DNA from: Eucalyptus grandis
Lineage: Eukaryota > Streptophyta > Magnoliopsida > Myrtales > Myrtaceae
Direction of reading: 5' to 3'
Assembly: GCF_016545825.1 (NCBI RefSeq)
Contig: NC_052621.1
Coordinates: 15,444,410 to 15,508,409 of the forward strand
Length of the DNA: 64,000 bases
Shown in pieces: positions 1 through 10,815 of the stretch. Every line of letters begins with the position of its first letter. The first letter of the stretch is position 1. Made by a program: the position numbers and the translations under genes. The notes beneath the pieces were generated by a model that was given only the letters and a program-made list of their open reading frames with translations, had not been told where the DNA came from and searched no databases.

Positions 1-631
1 CATGATTCGTTTAAATGTTATAGCTATATGAGTTCTAATATATGAACTAGCTTTAAAGACTAGATGACACGAACACTATATTATAATTATATGCAATCTA
101 TATGCAATACTAATGACATGAATATGATCAATTATAAATTAACCTTAATATTTAAACTACATGAAAGACTATTTGTTTTTGTGTTTTCTTTCTTATAAAT
201 AAAAGACTAAACCCTAGCGCACTAAACATGACCTAAATGACTTTTATTATGATATAATGACCTAATGACGCAATGTTAATTTTTTATATATATTCTTTTT
301 ATGAAATTCAATATGAGATGCAATTGTTAGTTGATACATCTACACGATGTGATTTTTATCAAGGCACTAACACTAAGTTATGGTCCTTATGGAACACTCT
401 AAATGATACATGTTAAATTACTATTTAATCCTATATGCAATTTATATGAAATATATGACATTTTTTTATTTGATTTTATTTAATTAATGAAAACTATAAA
501 TTATCCTAAGTTTATACGAATTCTTGAATTAGATGCATGATCCTAGACAGGATAGCCCTCAATAATGAATGCACGTCAATCCTAAATATGCAGTTGGCAT
601 ATGAGGTGTGTTGTGCATGATGATTAAGTCA
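1..631. other. AT-rich non-coding sequence
   Basis: No open reading frame, RNA gene or recognisable repeat terminus is visible. The sequence is AT-rich and intron-like or intergenic. It is the left flank of the Mutator-like element that starts at 641. Confidence 0.6.
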
Positions 632-640
632 TATCTAAAA
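632..640. repeat. 9-bp target-site duplication, left copy (MULE)
   Basis: TATCTAAAA lies directly before the inverted repeat start. The identical partner is at 5044-5052. Confidence 0.88.
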
Positions 641-1459
641 GGGAAAAAGCCACGAAAAACCCTAAACTTTGCCCAAAGTGACATATTTACCCCAAACTTT
701 TTTTTGAGACGTGAAAAACCTTGAACTTTACCAACCGTGACACATTTACCCCAAACTTTTTTTTGTGACACCAAAAACCCTGAACTTTTGTTATGTGACA
801 CATTTACCCTAAAATTATAGGGCATTTTGGTCTTTTCAATTTTTTTTTCATTTTTTTTCCTTCTCTCTTCCCTCCGTCGGTGTCCGGCGAGGGCTGCCCT
901 CGCTGGCGTCGGGCGGCCCTCACCTGCACTTGGCGAGGGGTGCCCTCGCCAGATCTGGCGAGGGCCATCCTCGCTTGACGCCGGTGAGGTCGGGCGAGGT
1001 TGTCCCTGCCCTCGCTGGCGTCGAGCGGCCCTTGCCTGCGTCTGGCGATGTAGCACCTCGAACCCTTCGTAGGTCGCCACAAGCACCAATGTTACTCCTT
1101 ATTACCTTTCTCCTTAGAAGAGGCGTTGTAGTTCACAGGCATTTTTTTTAAAGCGGTCCCAGCGCGACTCATTAGCAGAAGCAAAACATCACCATCTCTC
1201 CCCCTACCAACCATGATACAAATACACACCACTAATCATCATGATTTTATAGACAAGCAACGACACTTTATTTACATATACTTTCAAGATGGGACTTCTT
1301 TTGGGTCAATACATAAAAAGGAAAAGCTAGGACTCAGCCATGTCCAGCCTAAAACCTCAAAAAGGATCCTCAACCCTCTACATCACATGCGCACAACCCC
1401 CATCATAAGTGTCGGCTAACTATCCCCAAAAAATAGCCCCTACTCGTCGCGGACAGGTC

Positions 1460-1705
1460 TCACACCCAGTCCGGTGCGTCAGGCGGTGGCAGCATCCCTC
1501 TCATCACCCCATCGCGGCGAACGTGGACGGAGACAAACTCTTGGACGACTGGGCCCCCAGCCAAGCCTATGTCGTACGTGACAAAATAGCGCACACGTAT
1601 GTATGTCAGTCCAGGCACAGAAGGACAGCTGTACTCCTCACACTTTACCTCGACGTCGGATGGTAACCCGTAAAATGCACCCCGCGCGATGGCAGGAAGC
1701 GGCAT
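1460..1705 (-). CDS. Conserved LTR-encoded small protein of unknown function (81 aa)
   Basis: The ATG at 1705 opens an 81-codon frame (begins MPLPAIARG, ends DAPDWV) and stops with TGA at 1460-1462. I do not recognise the family. Homologous frames occur at the same relative place in LTR-B (15093-15345) and LTR-C (36947-37198). Conserved blocks are F-Y-G-x-P near residues 11-15, the segment GLTYIRVR, then MYDI/TYDI, VxQEF, HVRRDG and a proline-rich tail before W. By eye, A and B share about 82% of residues over 71 codons, while roughly 27 codons differ synonymously and about 15 by replacement. That points to purifying selection on the protein. An acceptor-like TTTCAG...AG lies a few bases upstream of the ATG, so the frame may be the second exon of an LTR-driven transcript. 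It has no predicted signal peptide or membrane segment and no Cys/His cluster. Confidence 0.6.
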   Translation of the reverse strand: MPLPAIARGAFYGLPSDVEVKCEEYSCPSVPGLTYIRVRYFVTYDIGLAGGPVVQEFVSVHVRRDGVMRGMLPPPDAPDWV

Positions 1706-1844
1706 ACTGCTAATCTGAAATGTTGGTCCCAAAGAGGTGAGTACAACCACTTAGCAGGTAAAAGAATCCAATAACAACTCAATGCATCATGCAAATCATA
1801 CATGTATTGCAGGTGTTACTTACTTTGAAGCCATGCGCATACTA

Positions 1845-2150
1845 TCATGCATCATCATATCATATACATGTTCTCATCATCAAGACATCATCACATCACA
1901 CATGTCATCATCATCATGGCATCATTATAATCATATTCATGTCATCATCATCATGACATCATCACATCACACATGTCATCATGCCATATCATATATCATC
2001 TTCATCATCATCATGCATATCATCATGCCATATCATATATCATCATCATCATCATCATCATCATCATGCATATCATCGTGCCATGGGTGATCATCATCAT
2101 ATCACATCACATATTGTCATCATCATCATGCATATATCATCATCATCATG
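1845..2150. repeat. CAT/ATG-rich microsatellite-like array within LTR-A
   Basis: Runs of CATCAT interspersed with 'catatcat' and 'catgcatatcat' fill about 300 bp. LTR-B carries a structured ATGCAT-based satellite at the corresponding position. The His/Ser-rich frames here are by-products of the repeat. Confidence 0.85.
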
Positions 2151-2221
2151 GTTTAATTTCCACTTTTAACTTTCAATTTGATCACCACATCACCCATTCC
2201 TCGAATCATCAATTTCATCAT

Positions 2222-2480
2222 CCCCTCAGGCAAAGACCTCCGAGGCTTCCGGCATTCAGCCATTCCAGGCCACCGGGCATCCGGCCCCCCACATTCCGGG
2301 CATCTCGCATCCCAACTGGCATCACGAGGCATTCCCCTCGGGCAGAAACCTCCGACAGGGCTTCCGGCATTTACACTCCCTAGCCGGGCATCCCGCACCC
2401 CAATTCTGGCATCGCGAGGTATTCCCCTCGGGCAGAAACCTCCGACAGGGCTTCCGGCACCCCACGTTCCGAGCATCCTG
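2222..2480 (-). repeat. GC-rich tandem repeat in LTR-A intron-like region
   Basis: The motif CTCGGGCAGAAACCTCCGAC recurs (about 2334 and 2424, with a weaker copy near 2222), each followed by an 'agggcttccggca' tail. Its reverse complement recurs in LTR-B at 14063, 14152 and 14267, and a weaker version near 37740 in LTR-C. Confidence 0.75.
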
Positions 2481-3816
2481 AATCTCCCAGGGCCATCCGG
2501 CAATGCATCTCTATACATTCCATGCATCATCCTCCACCACAACCACCTCCTCACTTATCATTATCCATGTTTATCGATTTTAGTCTTAATTTGGCATGGC
2601 ATATGGCGTGACATCCAACAAGTCATACTTGGCATGGAATTCACACATGCATCTCAATGCAATGTCATGCATACATCAAGACCTCACCATACATGCAACA
2701 TCGTATAATTATTTATGAAATAAAATTAATGGAATTTATGGCCAATAAAATAATCCATTTTTCATGCCCTTTTTCATTTATTTAAATTTCAGCTTTTTGT
2801 TATTTTCAAAAAATTAAATTTAATATCTATAAATTCCCAAAAATTATAAAAATTAAGGCAAGTCATAAACTAGCCAATAGGATAATAATTTCATGCAAAA
2901 TATATGGCCAAATAGAATTTCACAAAATTTCACAATTCTCACAAAATGGCATGTCATTTTCGGGTAAAATCAGAATGCACAGTTTCTGAAGAAATTCGAT
3001 TAAAATATCCATATGACCTCCAAAAATTACGAAAGTTTACCGAGTTATAGCTAAGACATTTTCGTACATCTTTTATGAATAACTCCAAGCCAGATTATTT
3101 TTAGATTATTTTCTACAGTCTCACGAAGCTTCTGGATCCATTACCGCATCGTCCAGTACATGCTTCTCCGAAATACTGAGTTTTCACCTACCTATTCTCT
3201 TTATTTTCCTCTGAAATTTGGATATGTTATACATCAAGATGTCCTATACAAGTTTCATGAAGAGATATAAGTCAAATAACCAGAGTATAGTCGTCATTTA
3301 GGTCCATGAAGTCTCGGGTGTCCCAAAATACATCTCCAGAATTACCGTCTTCAAGATCTAGTCGATTTACTAGGCTATACTTGTTCATTTCACTTAAAAT
3401 TTGAGTATGTTATATTTTAAGATGTCCCCTACAACTTTCATGAAGAAATCGAAGAGAGATTCTTAACACAAACCAACATGCAACCACACATCCATCAAGA
3501 GGTCAGTAAAATCTTTCCAGATCTGAGGTCTCCGTAGGATGAGAGTCTAACCCCTCAAATCTCCATCATTTTCCACGAAATTTCAGTATGTTATATTTCA
3601 AGATGTTAGATACAACTTTGATGAAGAAATCGAAGCCAAAATCGGACTCTAAACATGCATGCAAGCTCACACAACATTCTGACTCACACTGTTTGAGCAA
3701 AAACAGCCATACCATTCAAGAATAAACCACCCATACTTCGGTTTTTCTCACCTAAACACCCAAAAATTCAACATGCAAGTAACATACACACATGCAAGAG
3801 CAGCTAGAGGACTCCC

Positions 3817-3824
3817 ACTTGCCT
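3817..3824 (-). promoter_or_regulatory. Conserved GC-type 5' splice site in LTR-A
   Basis: On the minus strand the sequence reads ..CTAGAG|GCAAGTGGGAG. The AG|GCAAGT core is a strong match to GC-AG intron donors. The same core is kept at the matching place in LTR-B (12719-12724) and LTR-C (38457-38462), while the surrounding sequence has diverged. Confidence 0.5.
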
Positions 3825-3895
3825 CTAGACCGGACGGACGACGGCACAAGGCGGCGAGCACGGCGGTCGGACGGCGGCTCCTCCTCGGTTCCTCC

Positions 3896-3990
3896 TCTCT
3901 CTCTCTCTCGGCCACTCTCCTCTCTCTCTCTCGAAATCTCTCTCTCTCTCTCTCTCACTCTCTTTCTCGGCCGAATGAACCGGCCACTCC
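3896..3990. repeat. CT microsatellite in LTR-A leader
   Basis: Several runs of CTCTCT lie just downstream (minus strand) of the TATA-like box, as commonly seen near plant transcription starts. Confidence 0.8.
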
Positions 3991-4004
3991 TCTCTCTCTC
4001 TTCC

Positions 4005-4012
4005 CTTTTATC
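4005..4012 (-). promoter_or_regulatory. TATA-like box in LTR-A
   Basis: On the minus strand GGGGGATAAAAGGGAAG precedes a GA-rich leader. LTR-B has GAGTATAAAAAGGG at the matching site. Confidence 0.5.
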
Positions 4013-5043
4013 CCCCCTAATCCTCATAATTGATAATCATTGCTTGCCTTCAAATTAGCCAATGCATGGCATCCTTCTTTGTGCCACTTGTCCTATTGCA
4101 TGCATAATGGGCTTTGAATTTGGGCTTGGGCTTGGGCCTCCTTTGTGGCCGGTCGACCACTCCTTCTTGGGCCTCCATGGGCCGGTTAGCTTGGCCCACT
4201 AAAGCTTAGGCCAATGGGCCTAAGGCCCAACCTAAAAATTGACTTTTTCCCCTTTTTTTTTTTTTGAATTTCTTCTATAAATATTTTTAAATTTTAATTT
4301 TCAACATGGCCAAAGTCTTGTGACATTTTGTTTATTGAAATTTAATTTATAAAGTGCATGGCCAAGCATAGATTATTATCATTAATCTATCAAATTTAAA
4401 TTCTCACAAGCACATGCACAAATCATCTAATCTTAAAAAGACTAATCGCTAAAGCATAAGTCATAGGAAATTTTATTACCTAATTAGAGACTTTAACACA
4501 CCTTATGGCTTAACTTTGAATTTTGAGATGCCACAGGCGAGGGGTGCCCTCGCCAGATCTGGCGAGGGTCGTCCTCGCCCGACGCCGGCGAGGTCGGGCG
4601 AGGGTGTCCCTGCCCTCGCGTGCGTCTGGCGAGGGTCGTCCTCGCCCGACGCCGGCGAGGGTGCCCTCGCCGGATCCGGCAGGGCCGTCCTCGCCCGACG
4701 CCGGCGAGGTCGGGCGAGGGTGTCCTTGCCCGCCGGCGTCGAGCGAGGGGTGCCCTTGCCAGATCTGGCGTGGGAGGCACTCGCCCGACGCCGACGAGGG
4801 CGACCCTTGCCGGACGCCGGCTTCCCTCCTTCGGCTCCGCCATGGCCGGCGGAGGGAAGAAGAAGAAAAAAAGAAAAAAAGAAAAAAAGAAAAAAGAAAA
4901 AATAGAATAAAAAGACAAAAAATGCCCTTGATGGGGTAAATGTGTCACAGTTTGAAAAGTTTGGGGTATTTCACGTCACAAAAAAAAGTTTGGGGTAAAT
5001 GTGTCACTTTGAGTAAAGTTCGGGTTTTTCGTGGCTTTTTCCC

Positions 5044-5052
5044 TATCTAAAA
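5044..5052. repeat. 9-bp target-site duplication, right copy (MULE)
   Basis: TATCTAAAA lies directly after the right inverted repeat and is identical to 632-640. Confidence 0.88.
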
Positions 5053-5649
5053 TTCAACAATATTATTCAATATCATGTAATTTTGATAGAATCAAAATTC
5101 AATTAATCGTTTATGAAAATCACAAATGAGATAATGTTAGGGGTCTGACTTCTAAACTCAAAGGTTCGATGCCCAAACATGTCCTAACTAATGCAATGGG
5201 ATAGTCAAGATATTAACAATATGACCTAAGGTTTCCTTACCTATTAACATGCATTAAAACTATATATTCAAATCAAATACGCGCATAAATTAAACTAACC
5301 TTTAGACCTACCTTGATTTAGGGTTTACCTATCTTAATGACGAGGATTCAAGCGAGGCAGAATTGCGGCTGTGAAGTCGATTAACCGTCAGCGAAGGGGT
5401 GCTGCCAGGGGTTTAGGGATGAGAGAAGGGCAGCCACAACAAATGAAAATGGCATAGGAACTGCTGGGCTGCACCAGGAAACCGCGACTAAGAGCCATTT
5501 AGATACACCGAGAAACGTCAGGCGTGGGGAGGTTCGCTAGTGCTAGGTTGCGAGGTAGCTAGTGGTGTTGAGGACAACAGGAGGTAGCAGCTGCAGGAGA
5601 TCAACGCCAGTACGTGCTGGGATGATCAGAGACATCGCTGGGCCTACAG
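5053..5649. other. Unassigned non-coding sequence
   Basis: No credible gene. The right half (5330-5650) is less AT-rich and resembles exon or UTR debris, but every frame is interrupted. It probably continues at 17684, since the elements between were inserted later. Confidence 0.5.
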
Positions 5650-6469
5650 TAGAGGTATCAACGGTTCAGTTCTGTTCGATTTTTTTGAAAAATGAAACCG
5701 AACCGAACCATTAGAAAAATCTTCCAAACCGAACCGAATGAGATCTGAACCGAATACGAAGGTTCGGTTCGGTATTTCGGTTTTTGGTTTCCGAGTTTTT
5801 TTTTCGTTTTTTTAATTTTTAATAATTCTCAGTGAGGCGTTTTAAAAACCGAAAGAAAAAAAAAAGCCAAGTATACGATCTCAAGCAAAAGCCCCAACAA
5901 GCCATATCAAAAAAGCCGAATCAGCCATGCTACAGCCAAGCCAAGCTATTTCGTCGATAATTCATGAAATGCGGCTGGTACATGCCTGCACAGAAAATCA
6001 TTGGCACGACCCAAAAACAAGACGATGAAACAGATTTCGAATCGCAAGCACCTTGTCGGCGAAAGCAAATTCAGAGCAAATGGCGTCCAAGAGGGGGGAG
6101 ACCCTAATCTGGTGCGCGGGAAACGACGGCAAAGTCGAAAGGAAAAAAGAAAAAAAAGAGAAAAAAAGGTGCGGTCAAAACTCGCTGCTGCTGGAAAACG
6201 ACGTTCGGACAGAGCAAAACAGCAATCTCGAACCGAGAAAAATTCACAAAAAATTCAAAAAAAAGAAAAAAGAAAAAGAGGAGGTGCAAATGACCAGGAA
6301 ATGAATGACGATGACGACGACGACTCGAAAAACCCTAAAAGGACAGAAAGCGGAGGGAAATCGACGATGTCTCGACGGACAATTGAGGTTGAGAGCCTTA
6401 CATGCCAAGATCGCCAGAGAGAAAGATGGAAGCTGGTGAGCGAGCGCCGTCAATTGCGAGCGAGCGAGC

Positions 6470-6517
<48 letters not shown>

Positions 6518-6741
6518 CTGGGTTTACGTTATGGGGAGGTTCGATCGTGTTGAGGGAAATAAAAATTGAATTTTTAATGGTTTAATTTTATCGGTTTGTA
6601 GTTTAGTTCGATTCAGTTAACCGATAAAAACTTAATCAATGAAAAAATATTGATTTTTAATGAGAACTGAATCGAAAATCGAACTGAACCGAAAAAACCG
6701 AATTTTTCAGTTCGATTCGGTTAGATTTTTGGTTCAGTTCC
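5650..6741. mobile_element. Repeat element with GGTTCGG-type ends carrying a gene-5'-end-like segment
   Basis: Clusters of GAACCGAACC / GGTTCGGTT bound the region at 5665-5790 and 6590-6741. Such ends are frequent on small plant DNA transposons, but I could not define exact inverted repeats or a duplication because the right end was disrupted by the copia insertion. The middle (about 5990-6520), read on the minus strand, looks like a plant gene leader: a CT run, then 'gcgctcgctcaccagcttcc', then a stretch with AGGGTTTTTCGAG. The plus-strand frame at 6001-6585 is lysine/arginine-rich low complexity, and I do not call it a gene. Confidence 0.4.
6470..6515. repeat. GA microsatellite
   Basis: About 23 uninterrupted GA units. 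Confidence 0.95.
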
Positions 6742-7166
6742 TGTTGGGAATAACGGATCCCCGAAAACCGGATTCGACACTAAATCGAACCCCTAAAGCA
6801 ATGCGGAAGACGAAACCCGGGAATAACACGTATCACCGATCGTAAAGCACACCACGGATTCGAGCGTACCTTGTTAGCCATAGATTAGACACCAACGCCG
6901 ATAGAGGAAGAGAAATTGGTCCTGTTCGATCCGATGACGTCTTGAAGGGGAGAAAACAGTGGCCTTGTGCTTACTGTTCTTTTTGGAGAGGGAGAGCGCG
7001 CGGGAGAGGAGAAGACGTACGTAAATTCTGATTTCCAACAATTGTCTTCTCTCTCTCTCCCCCTTTTATACCTTCCCCCATCCACAGCCCTATTCTCGTG
7101 AGCCGGGCCTTTTGGGCCCAAAGATGGGCGGACGGGCCTTAAGCCCATCACCAATTAAAACCATCA
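6742..7166 (-). repeat. Copia 3' LTR
   Basis: The 425-bp repeat nearly matches 17257-17683. On the minus strand it holds GGTATAAAAGGG near 7063-7072 as a probable TATA box. The GAGTGGGAGA purine run at about 7167-7176, just outside it, is the likely polypurine tract. Confidence 0.93.
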
Positions 7167-8240
7167 TCTCCCACTCACACATGGTGGGCTGAACATGATT
7201 CTCTTTACCTCTCTTCAACATTCATACCGGTGAATAATCCGTGCGACCAGCACACTTTGAGAGCTCATTGCTATACATCTGTTAGGAATATATAGCAGCT
7301 CATAATGGGCGTCACACTCCGAGAAGATTTAGTATGCAGTACCCTAGATCGATTGATCACATTTATATCTCTCTTGATCTCTTTCAAACAATGATATATA
7401 TATTGTATTCACAATTATAATTATCACAAAGACAGTCATAGTTGGTTAACTGGTGAATACAAAACTACAATGTGATTCTCTAAATTCGATCTTCCTCTTC
7501 CCTTCAAACTCTCAATTTCAGTTCAACTTGCTTTTCTAGAAATGCCCCATTAGATCGAATCAACCTCATGACCATTAGCAACATCCTAAGATAGCAAACA
7601 CTAAATAGAAATTTTGAGAATAAGTAAGAGTCATGAGGGGACTAAAAAATTTGAGGAACTCTTTTCCTCAAGAGTCTCACATGACATAAAAAGTTGAAAT
7701 CAAACTTTTTGCCACTCTTATTGGTCGTCTCATGTATACGTAGTATGAAATACGTATTACGGTATTAACTCATTTCCCATGGAGTGTATGTCTACACTTT
7801 CAATACCGTACAGATGATAGTTCGACATACCCAATGTCTAACTTGAGTTCACGTATCTACTCAATCATAAAATTTATCGAACTCACATCTGGCATCATAG
7901 ACAGATAAAGTAAAATATGTGGGTTATTTTACTTTCGAACATAGTTAGTATTATGTCATCATCTTAACACTTAGTTAAGGCGACATACGTATTTTAAGCT
8001 TGAGCTCTCGATTATCACCTAGATAATAAGCTTAAAAATAGTCTCATCTCTATCTATCACACAGTAAATAGAGGCGATTACCCGTGTGAGTGTGCTAATC
8101 TTATATCTGTCCGACATACTTTCTCAACTTAAAGTAATGCACTGAGCATTAAGATGCATAAAGATCAAACAAAGATTCATAGGCATTAATGATGAAAAAC
8201 ACAAATTCATCAAATGTGAACACTTAGAGAAATTACAATC
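7167..8240. other. Copia 3' untranslated internal region
   Basis: This lies between the end of RNase H and the 3' LTR. It is AT-rich, with no open frame of note. Confidence 0.65.
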
Positions 8241-9780
8241 CAGTACATCGGACTCTACGCAATCCTAGAGATTTCACATAGCCACAAAACACATCTCTAG
8301 GTATTGGCTTTGTTATAGGATCTGCTACCATTCTATGCGTAGTATGTACTCTCAATTCACATCCTTTCGTGCAATCATATCCTTGACTAAAGTATACTTG
8401 GTATCTATATGTTTGGTCTTATCATGATATTTTGGATCTTTGGTGTACACTTTCGCTGCTTGGCTATCATAGTTAACCAATAACAAATCTGCAGCACTTC
8501 CAATAACACTTAAATGATCCAATAATCTCTTAAGCCAAACATCTTCTTATACTGCTGCTAATAATGCCACGAACTCAGTTTCCATCGTGGACAAGGCTAT
8601 ACACTTTTGTTTCTTATTGCTCCAACATATGGTGCCATTATTCGGTAAGAGAACAAACCCAGAGGTAGATTTCCTTTCATTTAAATCTCCTCCCCAATCA
8701 GCATCAGAATAACCTTTGAGTTGCAGATCATTTCCTTAATAACTCAACGTATAATCAGCAGTTCCCTTTAGATACCTCAGTATTCTTTTAACGGCTTTCC
8801 AACGTGCTTGACCTGGATTGAATTGGTATCTACTCATCATTTCAACTGCAAAACATATGCCAAGTCTTGTACACATCATAGCGTACATCAAGCTTCCAAC
8901 AGCACTAGCATAAGGAACATGTTGCAGATGTTCCCTCTCTTGTGGAGTCCTTGGACACAGTCTATGGCTCAATCCTTCACCTTTTGCAATAGGAGTGTCT
9001 ATGGGTTTAAAATCCCATATCCTTCAATTCAAAATTGGAAGACAACCAACTTTTGATAGTATTGACAAGCTCCATATTGTTTCCGGCAATTAGTATATCA
9101 TCAACATATAATGATATGATCACAAATAGACCTTTGGATCTTTTGATATATATACAATGATCCTCATCTATCATTGTAAAATTATATGCCATTATGGCAT
9201 TATGAAATCATATATACCATTGTCTTGACGACTGCTTAAGCCCATATATCGACCTCAAAAGTCGACATACATTTTCTTCTTGGCCTTTCACTATGAAACC
9301 AGCAGCTTATTCCATATATGTTCCTTCCTTTAAATCTCCATTGATGGGAGCAGTCTTTACATCCATTTGATGTAACTCAAGATCCATACTAAACACTATT
9401 GCCAGAATTATACGAATCAAGGTAAATCTCACTACAGGAGAAAATATATCTTCATAATCAATATATTCCTGTTGATTATACCCCTTCGCCACAAGGCGAG
9501 CCTTATGCCTTTCTATCGAGCCATCAACCTTTCGCTTTATTTTGAGAACCCACTTGTTCCCAATAGCTTTGTGTCATTTTGGAAAATCAACCAGTTCCCA
9601 GACTTGGTTTAACTTCATTGACTCCATCTCTTCTTTCATTGCATAAATCCATTTTTCCTTACTAGGGCATTTTAGAGCCTCATTAATATTTCTTGGCTCA
9701 TCCTTATCTCGTGGAGCAATTATAAAAGTTTCCCCTTCAATGTCAAAACGTCGACGGGGAATACTTTGGTGACTTGTTCG
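8240..9780 (-). pseudogene. Copia reverse transcriptase and RNase H, degenerate
   Basis: Minus-strand conceptual translation gives the copia-type RT in order. N-terminal part: NEALKCPSKEKWIYAMKEEM near 9690. Then LVAKGYNQ...DYEDIFSPVVRF (about 9400-9495), MDVKTA...NGDL (9340), and the catalytic SLYVDDILIAG (about 9090-9130). After that comes SAVGSLMYAM...KAVKRILRYLKGTADY (8740-8900), and finally RNase H with YSDADWGGD and STMETEFVAL (8560-8700). A TGA lies between FPK and HKAIG (near 9570). Frames change between 9307, 9192 and 9007, so the gene is broken, although the YVDD active site is intact. Confidence 0.9.
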
Positions 9781-10125
9781 CTATATGGGAGATTGTACAC
9801 TTAGCACATCATTCCCCATTATGCTCCCACTCGGATTAGATAATGACGATATCATCTCATCATGTGGTTGTAATTAAGAATGAGTTGAATTCAATTCATC
9901 ATTTCTCATATTACTCCCACTTGGACGAACTACACTAATATCATTATCTTAATCCAAGGTTTCAAATAGGAAGTAATCTTCTCCTATTTCGCCCTTCTTA
10001 GGAAATTCATCCACTAAGAATGTGACATCCCGTGATTCAAATTTAGTTATACTCCCACTTTCCTGCTTACCTATGAACACATACCCTTTCGAGTGTTCGG
10101 AGTATCTCATGAAAATACTCTTATT

Positions 10126-10806
10126 TCATTTGGGACCATATTTCCCAAATTTGTGAGACGACTCATTAGTATAGGTAGCACAACCCCATGGCTTAAGAAA
10201 ACTTAAGTCCGGTTTTCTACCTGTCCACAACTTATATGGAGTGGAAGCAACTGATTTGGAAGGCATCCGGTTAAGTATATAGGCAGCAGTTAACAACGCA
10301 TCACTCCAAAAAGTGATAGGTAAGTTAGCATGCGCCATCATGGACCTAACCATTTCCAGTAGGGTTCTGTTTCTTCTCTCCGCAACACCATTTTGTTGAG
10401 GAGTATATGGAATAGACAACTGTCTTTCTATTCCATTTTCATCACATAATTTTCTGAACTCATCAGATAAATATTCTCGACCTCGATCAGATCTCAATGC
10501 TTTTATTTTCTTGTCTAATTGATTTTCAACCAAGTTCATAAACCTTTTAAAACAACATAATGCTTCAGATTTATGAGAAATCAAATAGACATATCCGAAT
10601 CGAGTATAATCATCTATAAAAGTGATGAAATAAACAACCCCTTGCTTTCCTCTCATATTCATTGAACCACAGACATCATAATGGACTAAATGCAGAGGAA
10701 ATTCAGCTCTTTTACCTTTTCCAAATGGTTTCCTTGTCGTTTTCCCTATTAGGCAATGCTCACATATGGGCAAATCGACTTTTTCAATGTTACCCAAGTC
10801 TAGCAT
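10126..10806 (-). CDS. Copia integrase (GAG-pre-integrase zinc finger and catalytic core), open segment of a broken pol
   Basis: This open 226-codon stretch starts at a downstream Met within pol. It holds the end of the HHCC zinc region (ICEHCLIGK, residues 14-22). The rve core follows, with the first Asp in HYDVCGSM (about residue 44), the second in LRSDRGREY (about residue 109) and the catalytic Glu in NGVAERRNRTLLEM (about residue 145). The C-terminal GKKPD-type motif appears as WTGRKPDLSFLKPWGC. The DDE triad is complete. It inserts element cDNA into the host chromosome. The frame stops just after KYGPK, and pol continues downstream with in-frame stops, so it is a fossil domain rather than a working gene. 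Confidence 0.9.
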   Translation of the reverse strand: MLDLGNIEKVDLPICEHCLIGKTTRKPFGKGKRAEFPLHLVHYDVCGSMNMRGKQGVVYFITFIDDYTRFGYVYLISHKSEALCCFKRFMNLVENQLDKKIKALRSDRGREYLSDEFRKLCDENGIERQLSIPYTPQQNGVAERRNRTLLEMVRSMMAHANLPITFWSDALLTAAYILNRMPSKSVASTPYKLWTGRKPDLSFLKPWGCATYTNESSHKFGKYGPK

Positions 10807-10815
10807 GCCACATAA

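Larger units (their letters stand above)
1049..4535 (-). mobile_element. Solo LTR 'LTR-A' (large-LTR family 1), minus orientation
   Basis: Read on the minus strand it starts TGTGGCATCTCA (4535) and ends CGAGGTGCTACA (1049), i.e. TG...CA termini that are imperfect inverted repeats. The 5-bp duplication GGCGA flanks it (1044-1048 and 4536-4540). A 5-bp duplication with TG/CA ends is the integrase signature of LTR retrotransposons. No internal region is present, so it is a solo LTR left by LTR-LTR recombination. It aligns along its length with LTR-B (11995-15781) and more weakly with LTR-C (36525-39341). On the minus strand, in order: U3, a TATA-like box near 4005-4012, a GA-rich tract, a GCAAGT splice-donor-like site (3817-3822), AT-rich intron-like sequence, GC-rich and CAT tandem repeats, and the small ORF at 1460-1705. 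Confidence 0.88.
641..5043. mobile_element. Non-autonomous Mutator-like (MULE) element with GC-rich core, split by a solo LTR
   Basis: Seen directly: the ends are inverted copies beginning GGGAAAAAGCCACGAAAAAC, and both are flanked by the 9-bp direct repeat TATCTAAAA (632-640 and 5044-5052). A 9-bp duplication with long inverted repeats is the hallmark of Mutator-like elements. Each arm carries two or three roughly 40-60 bp units of the type 'acatttaccccaaactttttt', then a T-rich (or A-rich on the other side) tract, then a GC-rich core of repeated GGCGAGGGTGTCC-like units. No transposase is present, so the element is non-autonomous. Without the LTR inserted at 1049-4535 it would be about 0.9 kb. 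The GC-rich core yields long but low-complexity frames that I do not consider genes. Confidence 0.88.

Noticed and set aside
1973..2383. His/Ser-rich frames
   Set aside because: Translation of a CAT microsatellite in all frames.
4516..4948. Ala/Arg/Gly-rich frames in three readings
   Set aside because: All readings of the same GC repeat are open; repeat artefact of the MULE core.
6001..6585. 194-codon plus-strand frame rich in Lys/Arg/Glu
   Set aside because: Low complexity from A-rich and GA microsatellite sequence; the opposite strand looks like a gene leader instead.
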